DNA of 64,000 bases, from contig MU859108.1 of assembly GCA_033297205.1 (NCBI GenBank), positions 62,001 to 126,000 of the forward strand, in the 5' to 3' direction. The stretch is from Pseudoneurospora amorphoporcata (lineage: Eukaryota; Ascomycota; Sordariomycetes; Sordariales; Sordariaceae). Below, piece after piece: positions 44,896 to 55,863 of the stretch. The notes below the pieces were generated by a model that saw nothing but the letters and a program-made list of their open reading frames with translations, searched no databases and was not told the origin of the DNA. The position numbers were made by a program, and so were the translations under genes. The first letter of the stretch is position 1. The number at the start of each line of letters is the position of its first letter.

Positions 44896-45989
44896 CTAGC
44901 ACTTGTCGTTCTGAGCCTTGCGAAGGTCGAACACGCGCATGGCCTCATGAGCAGCCTTGACACCGCTGAGAGCCATAGCTCCGAAGGTAGGGCCTGTGGT
45001 TAACCAAGATTAGCACGCAGTTCACTCAAAGGGAAGAGACGCCTGAACATACCCATGCGGTTAGCACCGTCAATCTCGGACAACTCCATGCCGCCAACGA
45101 TCAGACCCGGGACAATCTCGCGGGTGTTGTTGACAATAGCATCCTCGGCGGACTGCATATCCAGTCCGCGCATGCCGTTCAGGCGCTCCATCTGCTTCAT
45201 GCTGACCAAGCGCTTGACCGAGAAGGCACCAAAGGGGCCATCATGGCCCGTGGTGCTGATGATAACAGGAGCGTTGATGGTGTTGGGATCCATGCAGCTC
45301 TGGTCATCGTGATGCATAGAAACCAGGGTCCAGTTGGTCACCACGCCCGCAATCCTCACCTTGGCCTCGTCCTCGGCTTCGCCATCATCTGACGACGACG
45401 AAGACTCGGCTTGGTGCTTCCTGGTGATCAAGTCCTCGACGGTAGTGGCGTTGAACAGCTTGACGTTGGGCCTCTGCAAGACCTTGCTCAGCACAGTCGA
45501 AGTGAACAGAGCGGCGTGCTTGACCACCACGTAGTCACCCTCGTCCTCATACGGCACACCAACCTCGTCCAGGAAGACGTCGGCAGGCTTGCGCATAACC
45601 ATGGCGCTGAAGAGCTGTCCGCCCAGCCAGGCGCCACCGCCCGGGGCGACGCCTGCTTCGATAATGGTGATGCGCAGGTCGGGCCGCAGAGTGGACAAGA
45701 CGTAGGCGCACGAGAGACCGCAAGAGCCAGCGCCGACAATGACAATGTCGGACTCGGCGTGGGCATCCAGGTCAGCAAAGTAGCGGCGGGTCATGGCGCG
45801 CGAAACAGTGGATTCGCGAATGGGGGAGAAGGTGAAGGCATCCGTGCCGAGGGTGGGCATGAGCTCGAGGAGAGGCTTGGATAGGCCCCTGTCATCCCGC
45901 TCGACGGTGGCATTGTTCCTGCCGACAGCCTTGAGGCCGACGTTGACAAGAGCGGGAACGCTCTGCGGCTCGAGAACGGAGGGAGACAT
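44896..45989 (-). CDS. thi4: Thiamine thiazole synthase THI4
   Basis: Makes the ADP-thiazole precursor of thiamin from NAD+ and glycine; in yeast an active-site cysteine gives up its sulfur (single-turnover enzyme). Exons 45989-45053 and 44993-44896 with a 59-nt intron (44994-45052), joining GANRMG to GPTFGAMALSGVKAA; 344 aa. Rossmann motif VGAGSCG at about 86-92, then EAGVAPGGGAWLGGQLF, SCMDPN with Cys232 as the likely sulfur donor, ISTTGHDGPFGAF and the terminal FDLRKAQNDKC. A Ser/Asp/Glu-rich insert (about 195-210) is seen. The N-terminus is not an obvious presequence. The leader contains an intron with a TPP aptamer and uORFs, so expression should fall when thiamin pyrophosphate is high. 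Confidence 0.97.
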
Positions 45990-46005
45990 GGTGATTGAGA
46001 GTTAT

Positions 46006-46227
46006 CTAGGAATGTTAGGATGACTGCACAGTGGAAGGGGGAATGGGGGAGGAAGTTGAAGCATGATCCTTTCGCTGGTATTATCCAGATCAAGTTCGTC
46101 GCCGTATATTCTCAGCCTGTACTTCTCTCCCTGGTGTAGGTCACCTCCCACTCCCTGCTAGAGAGCGAAGCAGGCAACCTATACCAAGGGGAGAAGTTGG
46201 CACCGGCTCATGCATTCAGATAGTTAC
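46006..46227 (-). promoter_or_regulatory. Predicted THI4 5'-leader intron carrying the riboswitch
   Basis: On the minus strand a donor GAG|GTAACT (46227) lies just before the aptamer. A branch and acceptor CCTAACATTCCTAG ends at 46006, 17 nt before the start codon. The 222-nt intron encloses the whole TPP aptamer. GT sites inside the aptamer arms (for example GGTATAGG and GGTGACC) could serve as ligand-controlled donors. Splice choice is inference from the known N. crassa mechanism. Confidence 0.65.
46061..46213 (-). promoter_or_regulatory. TPP riboswitch aptamer of THI4
   Basis: The minus strand carries the eukaryotic TPP aptamer. P1 pairs GCATGA (46208-46213) with TCATGC (46061-46066). The pyrimidine-sensing core has GGCTGAGAA, and the pyrophosphate-sensing arm has AACTTGATCTGGATAATACC followed by AGCGAAAGGATCATGC. 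A long P3 extension pairs CTTCTCCCCTTGG with CCAGGGAGAGAAG, as in fungal members. TPP aptamers in N. crassa thiamin genes control alternative splicing of leader introns; the position here, in the THI4 leader, is the same. Confidence 0.95.
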
Positions 46228-46260
46228 CTCTGAAAGTATGTTTGAACGTAATCGACTCAT
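46216..46260 (-). other. Upstream ORF 2 in the THI4 leader (14 aa)
   Basis: ATG at 46260 reads MSRLRSNILSEVTI and stops if the leader intron is retained. If the intron is spliced at 46227/46006 it instead reads into and overlaps the THI4 start out of frame. Either form could reduce THI4 translation. Confidence 0.5.
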
Positions 46261-46267
46261 GGTATAA

Positions 46268-46327
46268 TCATCCAGCCAAATGGGAGTCCATGGCTTCAGC
46301 TCCTCCTGGAGAGATGGTATGTGCCAT
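46268..46327 (-). other. Upstream ORF 1 in the THI4 leader (19 aa)
   Basis: ATG at 46327 opens MAHTISPGGAEAMDSHLAG and stops before uORF 2. It lies upstream of the predicted donor at 46227, so it is kept unless a more distal donor is used. Confidence 0.5.
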
Positions 46328-47230
46328 CTTGGTGGAGGAGGTGGGTGGTCTGTACCCTTGGGTGTGTTTGACTATCTGCGTGAATAAGAGTTGTTAGTAT
46401 GTCGACACCTCGGGGGGAAGGAGACAGGATGCCGAGTAAGCACGGTGATACTTGCGTGTTGTTACTAATGGTAGGTAGTCCTTAGAACAGGGAGATGGGT
46501 GACGATGGAAGAGAGAAGGGGAAAGACGAGGAGAAAAGTATGGGGGAAGCTCTTGCCTTTTTATAATCACCAGAGGCAAGGTAAGGCAGGTACTCTCGAG
46601 CTGCACCCCTCTTTTGCATCCATTGCCCCTCTTTCCTTAACTGACACATCGTACCTTCGTGCTACATGCCACCTTCCCACACCCCTCACCATGCACTGCA
46701 GGACATTTCCCCTCCTTAGCCAAAGTTCCACGACATTCAGACGATCCTCTGATGATCATCCACTCTCTACCTATCCTCGAGCTATCAACCTGGAAGTTAC
46801 CCCTCTTCATCCTGTCGTTATCTAATTCTTGCTCATGAAGCGTGAACCAAACACCCAGACACCCCACACTCCAGACGTTCCCGTCCCTTTCCCCTCTTGG
46901 CTACCGGCCCACTGCGGGGAGCTAGCACAAGATACCGTGCTCATGTGAGTGCTCTTCAATGGAGAGATATTATTAAGGTCCTACTAACGAGTAGCAACAT
47001 TACAGACGCCGCTCTACCTACCGACAGACTTTTTCGTTTCTCCCATGCATGATATTTTCCATACAAACCGTATCCCTGCCAGCACGTATGCATGTTTCCT
47101 CGCTTCCCTTCGCTTCTGAATAACACGGACATTGAAACTCCCTCATCTCCATCTCAGTACAACACGATCAGCCCCTCGCATTCAACAACGCGGGGTTGAG
47201 ATATGACTAGAGCGGGGCAAACCGGTTTGC
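46328..47230. other. THI4 promoter and 3' side of the surface-protein gene
   Basis: Upstream control region of THI4 on the left and the 3' UTR of the large surface protein on the right. No gene seen. Confidence 0.5.
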
Positions 47231-50200
47231 TCAACCAAGCATGATCAGCACAACATACCCAAGCAGTCCAAGGACCACCTCAGCACCAGCACGCCTGGCC
47301 TCTGTGTTCGAACCAGGAGCACCGGCCAAAACAGGACTATACTCTGGCCCGGCCGCCGATGTCGGGCGATATGGGACAGCCGTATTGGTGACCACCACCG
47401 GATCCGGGTCCGGAGTTGGCACCGGTGCTGTTGGAGTCATGGCGGGCCCCTGTGAGTCACCCTTTGACAATCCTCCGCCCCCTGCCCCCGGCCCTCCCGG
47501 TACTCCTGGTGGTGCGGAACCAGATGGCTGAGGATCGTGAAGAGGAGGGGGAGGACCGTAGGTATATCCCGCTGGGTCGTGCTCATTTCCGTTGCTACCA
47601 AGTGTGGGAGGATCGGCATGAACCGGAACAATAGCCGGTGATGTTCCCGGTACCGATTCTGCCGGCCCTGGCCCTGGGTATCCGCCGCCTACGCCAACCA
47701 TAGTCGATGTTGTACATTCCGCCTCACTACTAACACTTGCTGCCGGTCCCTCTGGTTGAGTTACAATGGTTGTTGGATTGACCGCCGAGAACCAGACCTC
47801 CGAAGAAGGACGACCAACACCCGGGTCAATGACTGTCACCGTTGAGGTAGCGTCTGGTCCGCCGTATGAACTGCATGCATGGCAAGGGCCTCCCGGCGTG
47901 TGCCCGGGAACAGTTCCAGTATAAGTCGATGTTGTGCAGGTTCTGCAGGGCTGGATGGTAACGGTTACCGTAGGCTCCGTTGCGGTTGTGCATGACGTCT
48001 GGATGGGCAAAGGTTAGTTGTACAATTACCCCTCGATGTCTGTATTATCTATGCTGTAGCTTACCCTAGTGGCAGTGAAAGTATGATCAGGCGAGGCAGG
48101 AGTCCCCATGATGCAAGGATAACATGGGAGATTCGTTGCTGAAGTCTGGCAGATAGACCGAGACATGGTGGCAGTAGTTGAGGTCGTTGTTGTTATGACT
48201 GGTACCACTATTTGTCAGTATCAATCACTCCAAGATTTCTTTTGGGAGCATGGCTGACTTACCCGTCGCTCCTTCAGGACACACCTCGATCTCCTCAATC
48301 ATATAAATGATCTCGACACCAATCCACTTGTCACAGTTTACGGGGGTTGCGGTCGGGAAGGGACTAGCAACTCCCGATCCCGAGAATGTCGGAGCACTGG
48401 TACCAGCACCACCCGATCCAGCACCGGTGGATGCAGAAGAACTACCTCCTGTCATGGTCCCGTTTACTGACCCAGACGGCCCTGTATGAGAAGCTTCAGG
48501 CCCGCCACCCGCCTGGCCTGTAGAAACGGCAGAGCCTGGGCGAGTGTTGTCTGGATCTTGTGTCAAGGTCCCCGCAGATGGAAGGCCCGGCAGGGTGGTA
48601 GGTGATCCAGAGCCAAATACAGAAGTGGCAGTCATTGATCCTCCAGAAGATCCAGATCCAGCTATGGGTGACCCTGAAGTCAACGACGACTGACTATTCG
48701 AGGGAGAACGAGACGCAGTACCACCGACAGGCTGTCCACTGCTAACCGCCCCTGAGGGACCCGAGGTGAGTGAGCCACCCGCTCCTGAACCGCCATTAGA
48801 GGGATTGGCTGTGCCTGTCCCCCCAGAAGCTTGTGCAGATCCCGTTGCTGAACCGGAATTGCCACTACCGCTTCCATTGCCGTTATCACTACCAGCGCCG
48901 CCGCCAGCCGAGCTGCTGCTTCCGCTCAAAGTTGCGGTACCTGATCCTGATACAGGGACGGGCGTAGCAGAGGCAGTGCTCAGAGAGCCTGCTCCTGGGA
49001 ATGAACTAGAATTTTCTGTTGGCTGACTACCGGTCATAGACGATGCAGGTGTTCCCGAGGAGATGAAGGTAGCAGTTTGGTTGCTGAACGGCGGGCGACT
49101 GGACGAAAGTTGCGATGCTGTCTCAGCTCCAGCTCCAGCCCCAGCTCCAGCACCGGCACCAGATGATGGGCTTGCGGAGGTAGGGTCTCCCGAGGCTGTT
49201 TGAGTATCCGCACTGGTGCTGGAAGGGTATTGTCCAGAGTTGGTGGGTGTAACCGGGCTACTAGACGGCGGCACTGCTCCGGGGTTTCCACTTGTGTCGG
49301 GTTCCTCTGTATCAGGCTCGCCGCTTGCGATGGGAACAACCGTCACTGTTGATTGAGGGGTCGTATTCTGACTCGAACCCGCGCTGGATGGAGACGGTCC
49401 GTCAGATTGAGAAGATGATGATTCCTGATTACCAGCACCGCTACTAGCACCACCACTAGATGACGGCTGCACACTGCTTTGAGCCGAGGGTTGGGCTGTT
49501 ACTGTCACCTGGCCCTCAGAGGCGCTGGGGACACCACTAGACCCGCCAGGCAAACTTGACGGCGAGGCAGACCCTGAAGAGCCCGGGATGTCTGAGAAAG
49601 AACCTCCTCCTGGTGCTTGGGAGGACACAACCGGCTGGTCAGACGGCTGCGCCGTCACCGTGACTGGTGATGCTCCCGATTGTGGACCAGAAGACGAAGC
49701 AGAGCTTGGAAGCCCTCCAGTGGCAGTGCCAGATCCAGGTGCTGATACCGCAGGAGAACTGCCTGGGGACCCCATACCAGGATCAGCCGTAGCTGTTTCC
49801 GACGATGGGGGTGCATTGCTATTACTGGGTCGACCGGGGCCGGAAGCGGTGACAGTGACAGGCCCGCTGGGTCCGCTCGGCGCCGAACCGCCGCTTGACT
49901 GAGACAACGGGGATGAATAATTGCCTGCCTGAGAGGACATTGAAGACGGAGGAGCGCCGCTGTTGGGTGGAGGTAAAGCTGTGACCGTGACGGGTCCTGA
50001 TACAGGGTTTGATGACGACGGAGAGTCGGAACTTTGTGGAGAAGTTCCATTGCCGGACTGAGAGGGCGGCAAAGCCGTGACGGTGACTGGACCTGAACCT
50101 GATGGCGGTGAGGGTGGTGAGCCACCAGAGTTGGACGGTGATGATGGCTCGACGGTGACGGTTCCCGGTGCTGATCCTGATGGATCTTCTGGGGGTGGAG

Positions 50201-51713
50201 GTCTCAAAGTGAATGTTGGTGGCAGAACCGTGACGGTTCCGGGCAGCGATCCTGATGGAGCGTTTGAAGGGAAGACAGTTACCGTTGGAGGAGGACGGGG
50301 AGGCTCAAGCGGCGTGGTACCATTGCCGTAAGACACGCTCGAGCTGTTGTTCGGAGGAGCAGCTGAGGAAGACACAGGTGCAGGCATAGGAGTTGCAGTA
50401 ATTGTCGGTGGAGCACTCAAAGGTGGGCTGGGACTGGAGGGAAAAACGGTCACCGTGATGGGATCTGTTTCCGGCCCGGTGGGGTTGGGAACGCTGGAGG
50501 AATTGGTAAAGGTAAGATTTCCCGTCACGCTGCTAGAAGGGAGCGATGCCGTGACTGTGACAACAGGCCGAGAGAAGGTTGAGTTTGCAGGGAGTGATGT
50601 GCTCAAAGCGATTGTACTGCTGACTGGTTAGGAACCTTTCGTCGGTCTGTCCGCGGTTGAGAAAGTAACTCACCTAGAGATTGAGGAAACCGTGGAACTT
50701 GATGCCTGGCTGGTAGTCGTCGATGTGGTGTTGTCTTTGGGACGACACACTCCGGGACTGATCATTCCATAGATGCACTTACATGACGCCGAGCAAAGAC
50801 TCTCTGGAGTACCATTTGCTTTGCCCTCGTCGCACTGCTCGTTGAACTTGGTATCCGTCACATTGTTGCCGCACCCAACGGGAGTTGCTCCACGCGCGAT
50901 GATGTACGGAATACCCACAGTGCCGTCAGCAAACTCCTGCTGTCCCGGACCAGAAGCATTCACGGCCACGGCCAGCGCGTTGAAGCCACCGGACCCTTCC
51001 CGAGGGTAGTCTGAGAACACCTCATGGACACTACAGTTCCAGTCACTTGCTATGCCGTCATTGAGCGAGGTCATGACGTCGGACGTGGCCACAAGATGGG
51101 CGTCGTTCAGACACGGGTGGCTGAGGTTGCCCCGGACCTGGAAGTTTCCAATCTCGGACAGAGACTGGACAGCCATCTGGCTGGAGTTGCTCTGATAGTA
51201 GCACGAGAGCGAGAAGTACATGCCCGTGCCGCTCTTGTTGCCGAGCGTAACGTGGCTGATGGCGTCCTTCATCATGGCATAGGCTCCCGGGAGCCCAAAC
51301 CATTTGGCGTGGAAGGACGGGTCTGTGCCGATGAGGATCATGTTCCCCGTCACGGCCGGGGACCAAACCTTTTTCGTGTCGTCCAGGAATTTGATGGTGT
51401 TGAGACTGGTGTTGCAGAGGCAGTCAGGCACGATGATGGCCTTGTACTTGGCAAAGTCGGCCGTAGTCATGCCGTACCATTCTGCCTCATCTTTGCAGGT
51501 GTGGACTGGTTGTTTTGTCTTTTGTCAGTAACTTTCCACGACGACACATATCTTGATGCTGACTCGTCTTAACTCACCTGATAGTCCTAACTTGACGGTC
51601 TCATTATACTCTGAGTATTTCAGGCCATGCATATACGGGAATAAGACATCTTGACCCCACGCAATGCTTGCCAAGCTGGCAAGAGCCAGATGAAGGATAA
51701 GGACGAGCCTCAT
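47231..51713 (-). CDS. Large Ser/Thr/Pro-rich GPI-type cell-surface protein, 1411 aa
   Basis: Five exons: 51713-51578, 51505-50674, 50619-48263, 48207-48065 and 47998-47231, with introns 51506-51577, 50620-50673, 48208-48262 and 47999-48064; all phases agree. Signal peptide MRLVLILHLALASLASIAWG. A globular N-terminal region (about 25-300) carries paired cysteines, NxT/S sites and a Cys-rich module with CGNNVTDTKFNEQCDEG and CSASCKC, like DUF4215-type repeats. A stalk of about 790 residues (323-1108) is mostly Ser, Gly, Pro and Thr with about a dozen VTVTA/TVTV motifs after GP or P. A second Cys-containing part (1090-1190) is followed by a Pro/Gly/Ser linker and a hydrophobic end AEVVLGLLGYVVLIMLG preceded by small residues (GAPGSN), a GPI-attachment signal. 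Likely an O-mannosylated wall protein or adhesin; ligand unknown. Confidence 0.82.
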
Positions 51714-54222
51714 CAGGAATTGATGTCGAAGGTACTAGGAAAAAAAGAGCGGATGAGATGTGTCTGTCAATCTGACTGCACGTCTGGAAACGAATGACAC
51801 TCGAATGGCAACAAAGCAGGAAGAAAAGAAAGACTGAAATCAGTGCCAAAAAGACATCTCAAAAGACGAGGAGAGAGGGATCTTGCTATTTGAGCAAAAC
51901 CGATGCGTTGAGTGAAGCATAAGATTAAGGAGAGTCAAGGTAACCATGGGGTTCTGGGATCTCCATGAAAGCAAGCACAGGGGGAGTTCCATGCTCCAAA
52001 TGTTTGCCTGGAGGACTCGTTAATCATGTTGCTGACTGACGCTGTCATTGCCCCCATGATCTGGAGAAAAGCGCCTTGGCTCAACGACAACGCCCCCGAA
52101 CTAAACCGAACTGAACAACAGCATGGTCTATATCAGGAAGTATCGTGTTGCACATTCCGATCCAAGACAAAGTAAGTAAGATATCTATCTGGGGTCGCCG
52201 AGGAGAGGCAAGAGGTAGATTAGACACACGAAACGAGCTTCTCTGCTCTGGAAGCAACATTGGCCATGCTCCGAGCCACGAGGAATCCAGCGTGATGAAG
52301 CCAATTTTTCCCCCCGTCCTCTGTGTTCCTTTGCAGAGCTGACTTATCATGTCTACAGCCTTCGGCGATACCACGCTCGGGAGTCGTCATCAACTGAGGT
52401 AGCCACTTGGAGACTCACCTCGCAGCCCGTGCAAGGTCCAAAACATCAGCAACATTTAGTCATGTAATACCGAGATTCGCCGTGGGCTTTGAGGCACTCC
52501 CAGATCTCATGTTGTGAAGCGTGGGCGTCAAAACACGGAAGCGGAGAAATTACGCAAGATTATCAGCCGCAGCAATACCACCGTTTAGTGAGTGCTGAGT
52601 GCTGACCACGAGCTGCATGGGCTGCCGTTCGCATCTGAAGCAGATAGTCAGCCTGGTCTGACATGGTCGTCTCGTCTTCACTTTCCCCAATAGCAAGTGG
52701 GCATGGACACTCATCTGGCGTTGCACAAAATGGACGTTAGACATACAGATATCAACCCAGTCAGCCAGACAGACATACAGACAGGCAACTTTAGATAAGT
52801 GAAAAACGCCAGGATCCAGAAACTCAATTCGTGCGAGACAGATTTGTCTTGGAGTGCAATGTATCTCAATCCTACCTCACTTACGCTTTTTCACTCTTTC
52901 AGCTGTATCCTTTTAGCAGTTTCTTCAGTAGCCAAGTACTTTTACTCACCCCTTACCCCCGGTTACTTATCAGAGATGAGAGCAAGGTCACAGATCCGAA
53001 AAGACCAAATGTGGTGAGATAGGGCCGTGGCAGGCATGGACGTTTAACATGTGTGGACAGCGGCGGGCCAAGAAAAAATTGTCTTGTGTTTCTCAAGAGT
53101 CTGAACTTCAGCTGACCAAAATTTTGGAACTACCCGTCCAATCCCGAAGTCAGCCGCCGGCAGTCATCGCGTTGGAACGAGCGGAGCCGCGAAGAATGAT
53201 GATGATGATGAATGCGTCATAGTTCAATATTTCCGTTCGGTCTTCATTTGGATACTATGTATCCGGAGAGTTGGGAAAGTCAATGATCGAGAGAGATATT
53301 ATTGGCATCGCTCGGCCCGCTCGCTGAGTTTTGAGTTCAGTCTTTGACGGCGGAGTGTTTTGGTTTCAGCTATCTCGTGTCGGTGACTTTGACAAGCCAT
53401 CGGATATCGGCGACAGCGGGAATTGAAAGGAAAGAAGTTGAGTCGGATGAGTAGGTATGATGTCAGTGTCAATTCGGGAAGACACGGTTTCAAGAAGGGG
53501 GGAATGAGCTAACGGCGAAATGCGGAGGGAGTCACCGTGTTGAGGAGTTGTGGGAATGGTGTTGAGGAGGTGGCCCACGTTTTTTTCCTGAGAGAAACTG
53601 AAGGCTTCGGTATCGTTTCATCATGTAATAGTGGCGGACTCGTTGTCATGGTTGGAATCTGTGCATAACCATTTCAGGCCTTGGATAAGCCGCTTGACTA
53701 TGACACACAGAGGGCACCCATAAGGGTTAGGATACATCGTAAGTTTAGGAACATTATTGACTGGTAGATGCCTCTGTGCTTGAATTGATAGCACCATCTG
53801 GACATGCTGAATCTACATACCCACAAGATGAGGTAGCGCCCACTCACTACCAGGGATGCATTGTATTCCCAGTCCTCGCTCCTTCCTGCCATCTAAACTC
53901 GGGGGTTCCATGTCCTGATAGTATCTGCCAGGGTGTGCTTGCCCGATCCAGAGATTGTGTAGATGAGTCTCCAAATGCGCAGGAAGGCAGGGACGATGAG
54001 ATCTGATGCTTTGGCCCCCTGTGTAAATCCATCAGAGGGAAATGCACTAGGTCAACAGGGTCAGGTCATACACAGATCCAGCACTCTTTCCCTCTCGTGC
54101 CTCCCAGTGCCAGTTCAGAGCCACCACTGCACCGTATGCCGATCTTCCATGATAGTGGCTCCAACCTCGCAACCCCTCAAACTCTCAATTTCCACCATTT
54201 CACCACCTCCCCAGACGTCCGT
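51714..54222. other. Intergenic
   Basis: Promoter of the surface-protein gene and 3' side of NIF3. Short frames only. GGGTTAGG occurs once near 53,728. A (GAT)n run lies near 53,196-53,212. No gene supported. Confidence 0.5.
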
Positions 54223-55372
54223 CTACTCCTTCCCAAAAGCCCAAGCAGGCATCTTGCTCACATCCCAAATTTCAAAAGGATCCGCATCGGCCTCGCTCAC
54301 CAGCACCTCAGGGTGCTTAACGCCCTCCTTCTCCAACTGCGCCTGCAACTGCGGCTGCAGCCTCTTCTTCAAGAACTTCCTCTCGCTATTGCTGTGGAAC
54401 ACCGTGACAACCACTTTCCCCTTCATCGTCAGCGCCAGAGCATAGTGATGCGTCATCTCCCCGGTGACGATCAGATCGGCATCGCAGTTTTTGAGCACGT
54501 CGGCGCCGCTGCCCGCGCAGATACCGACGCTCCGGATGGTCGTGACCTTCTTGTCCTTGGGCGCCGCGATCATGATGTGGTCTAGCCCGCCGAGACCTTC
54601 GGCGTACGCCTTGATGATGTTGCCGAGGTAGACGGGGTGGCCCAGCTCGACGAGGCGGCCGTAGCCGGAGTTGAAGAAGGCGGGCGGCAAGGAGGACGTG
54701 ATGGAGCTAGAGATGGGCTGGCAGATGCTCCGCTTAGTCTCGACGCCGTGGCCGTCGAGCATGTCGGCTAGCCAGTCATTCATGCCACCCGGAGCGGCGT
54801 CGACGGCGGTGTGAGGGGAGTAGACGGCGATGTTGGCTTGGGCGAGTTGCAGGAGGATGCGCTGCTGGGGGTCGGCGAGGGTGACGGATTTGAGGCCGCG
54901 GAAGATGAAGGGGTGGTAGGATACGATGACCGAGGCACGCTTGCGGATGGCTTCCTCGGCGACGGCGACGGTGAGGTCGTTGGTCAAAAGGACGGTTGGG
55001 GAGACGTCCTGGCCGGTAACGGCAATGTTCTCTTGAAGCAGGCCGACGTTGTCCCAGGCCTTGTCGGCGAGTTGCTCAGGGTAGCTGGTCGTAGTTAGTA
55101 CCAGCTGTGATGGTCGGGCTAGGTGGGTGAAATTGTCATAGAATTACAAGTCGAAGTACTCACAGCGCGCGCATGGCGGCTACCACCTGCTTGGTGAACT
55201 GGGGGCTCTCGAGGGTGGAAGTCATGGTGATGGCAGGGTGGTTATATGTGTTTTGACAATAACCTCTGCTAAAAGCTCCCGGAAAGACAGCTGGTGGTCT
55301 ATAGATAAATGCAGCAGGTTTGGTAAATAGTGTGGTAGTGATCCTAGTAGGGATCTTGAAGACTGCGGTCAT
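54223..55372 (-). CDS. NIF3-family protein (NGG1-interacting factor 3-like)
   Basis: Two exons, 55372-55164 and 55084-54223, with a 79-nt intron (55085-55163) that joins MRAL to YPEQLADKAWDNVGLLQ. NIF3 proteins are conserved dinuclear-metal-site proteins of uncertain activity (GTP cyclohydrolase I type 2 homologues). Motifs: DNVGLLQE, VSYHPFIFRG, YSPHTAVDAAPGGMNDWLA, GICAGSGADVL, DADLIVTGEMTHH and VVTVFHSNSER; the HxxxD/H...E metal ligands are visible in these. The conserved core begins at ATG 55225 (307 aa). An in-frame ATG at 55372 adds 49 residues rich in Thr, Arg, Phe and Pro with almost no acid, looking like a mitochondrial presequence (356 aa in all). Two-start dual targeting is plausible. 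Divergent from the BolA gene. Confidence 0.92.
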
Positions 55373-55863
55373 GGGTGTGCCCGGGGCAAGTGATGTTGAT
55401 GCTGAAAAGTGGGCAGCTCCGGGATAAATTAAGCTGTGGTTTGGTCAGCGGGGGTTACTAGGAAATGGAGGAAAAAACGAGGAGAGATTATTTTTGGTCT
55501 TGGATTTCGGCCAACATACATCTGATTTCCACTCAAAGCTTGTTGTCCTCGTCAATTGTTCAAGTGAAGTTGTTTGTTTACAACCATGAAACGAACGAGG
55601 GAGCTCCAGACGGGACCCGAGTTCGAACCTTGCAAGCTGCCCCCAGCTCCCCACTTCCAACCCTAACCCGCTCTCTGAGAGATCTTCAGGTTCAAGCTTG
55701 ATGCCAAGACCCTTCAATTCGCGGGGCATCTTTCTTCGCACTTCGTCCCTGTGTAAGGTTTCTTTCTCCGACTCCCTCTTTCCCGACTCGATTCCCAACA
55801 TCTCCAAGTATCACCTCGGCCTGCACCAGAGTCCAGACATACAACCATACAAAACACACCAAA
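55373..55863. other. Bidirectional promoter, NIF3 / BolA
   Basis: About 490 bp shared between divergent genes. Contains AACCCTAACCC at 55659-55669. No gene seen. Confidence 0.5.

Noticed and set aside
48766..50631. Series of plus-strand Pro/Glu- and Val/Thr-rich frames
   Set aside because: Antisense to the Ser/Pro/Thr-repeat stalk of the surface protein; repeat DNA keeps several frames open.
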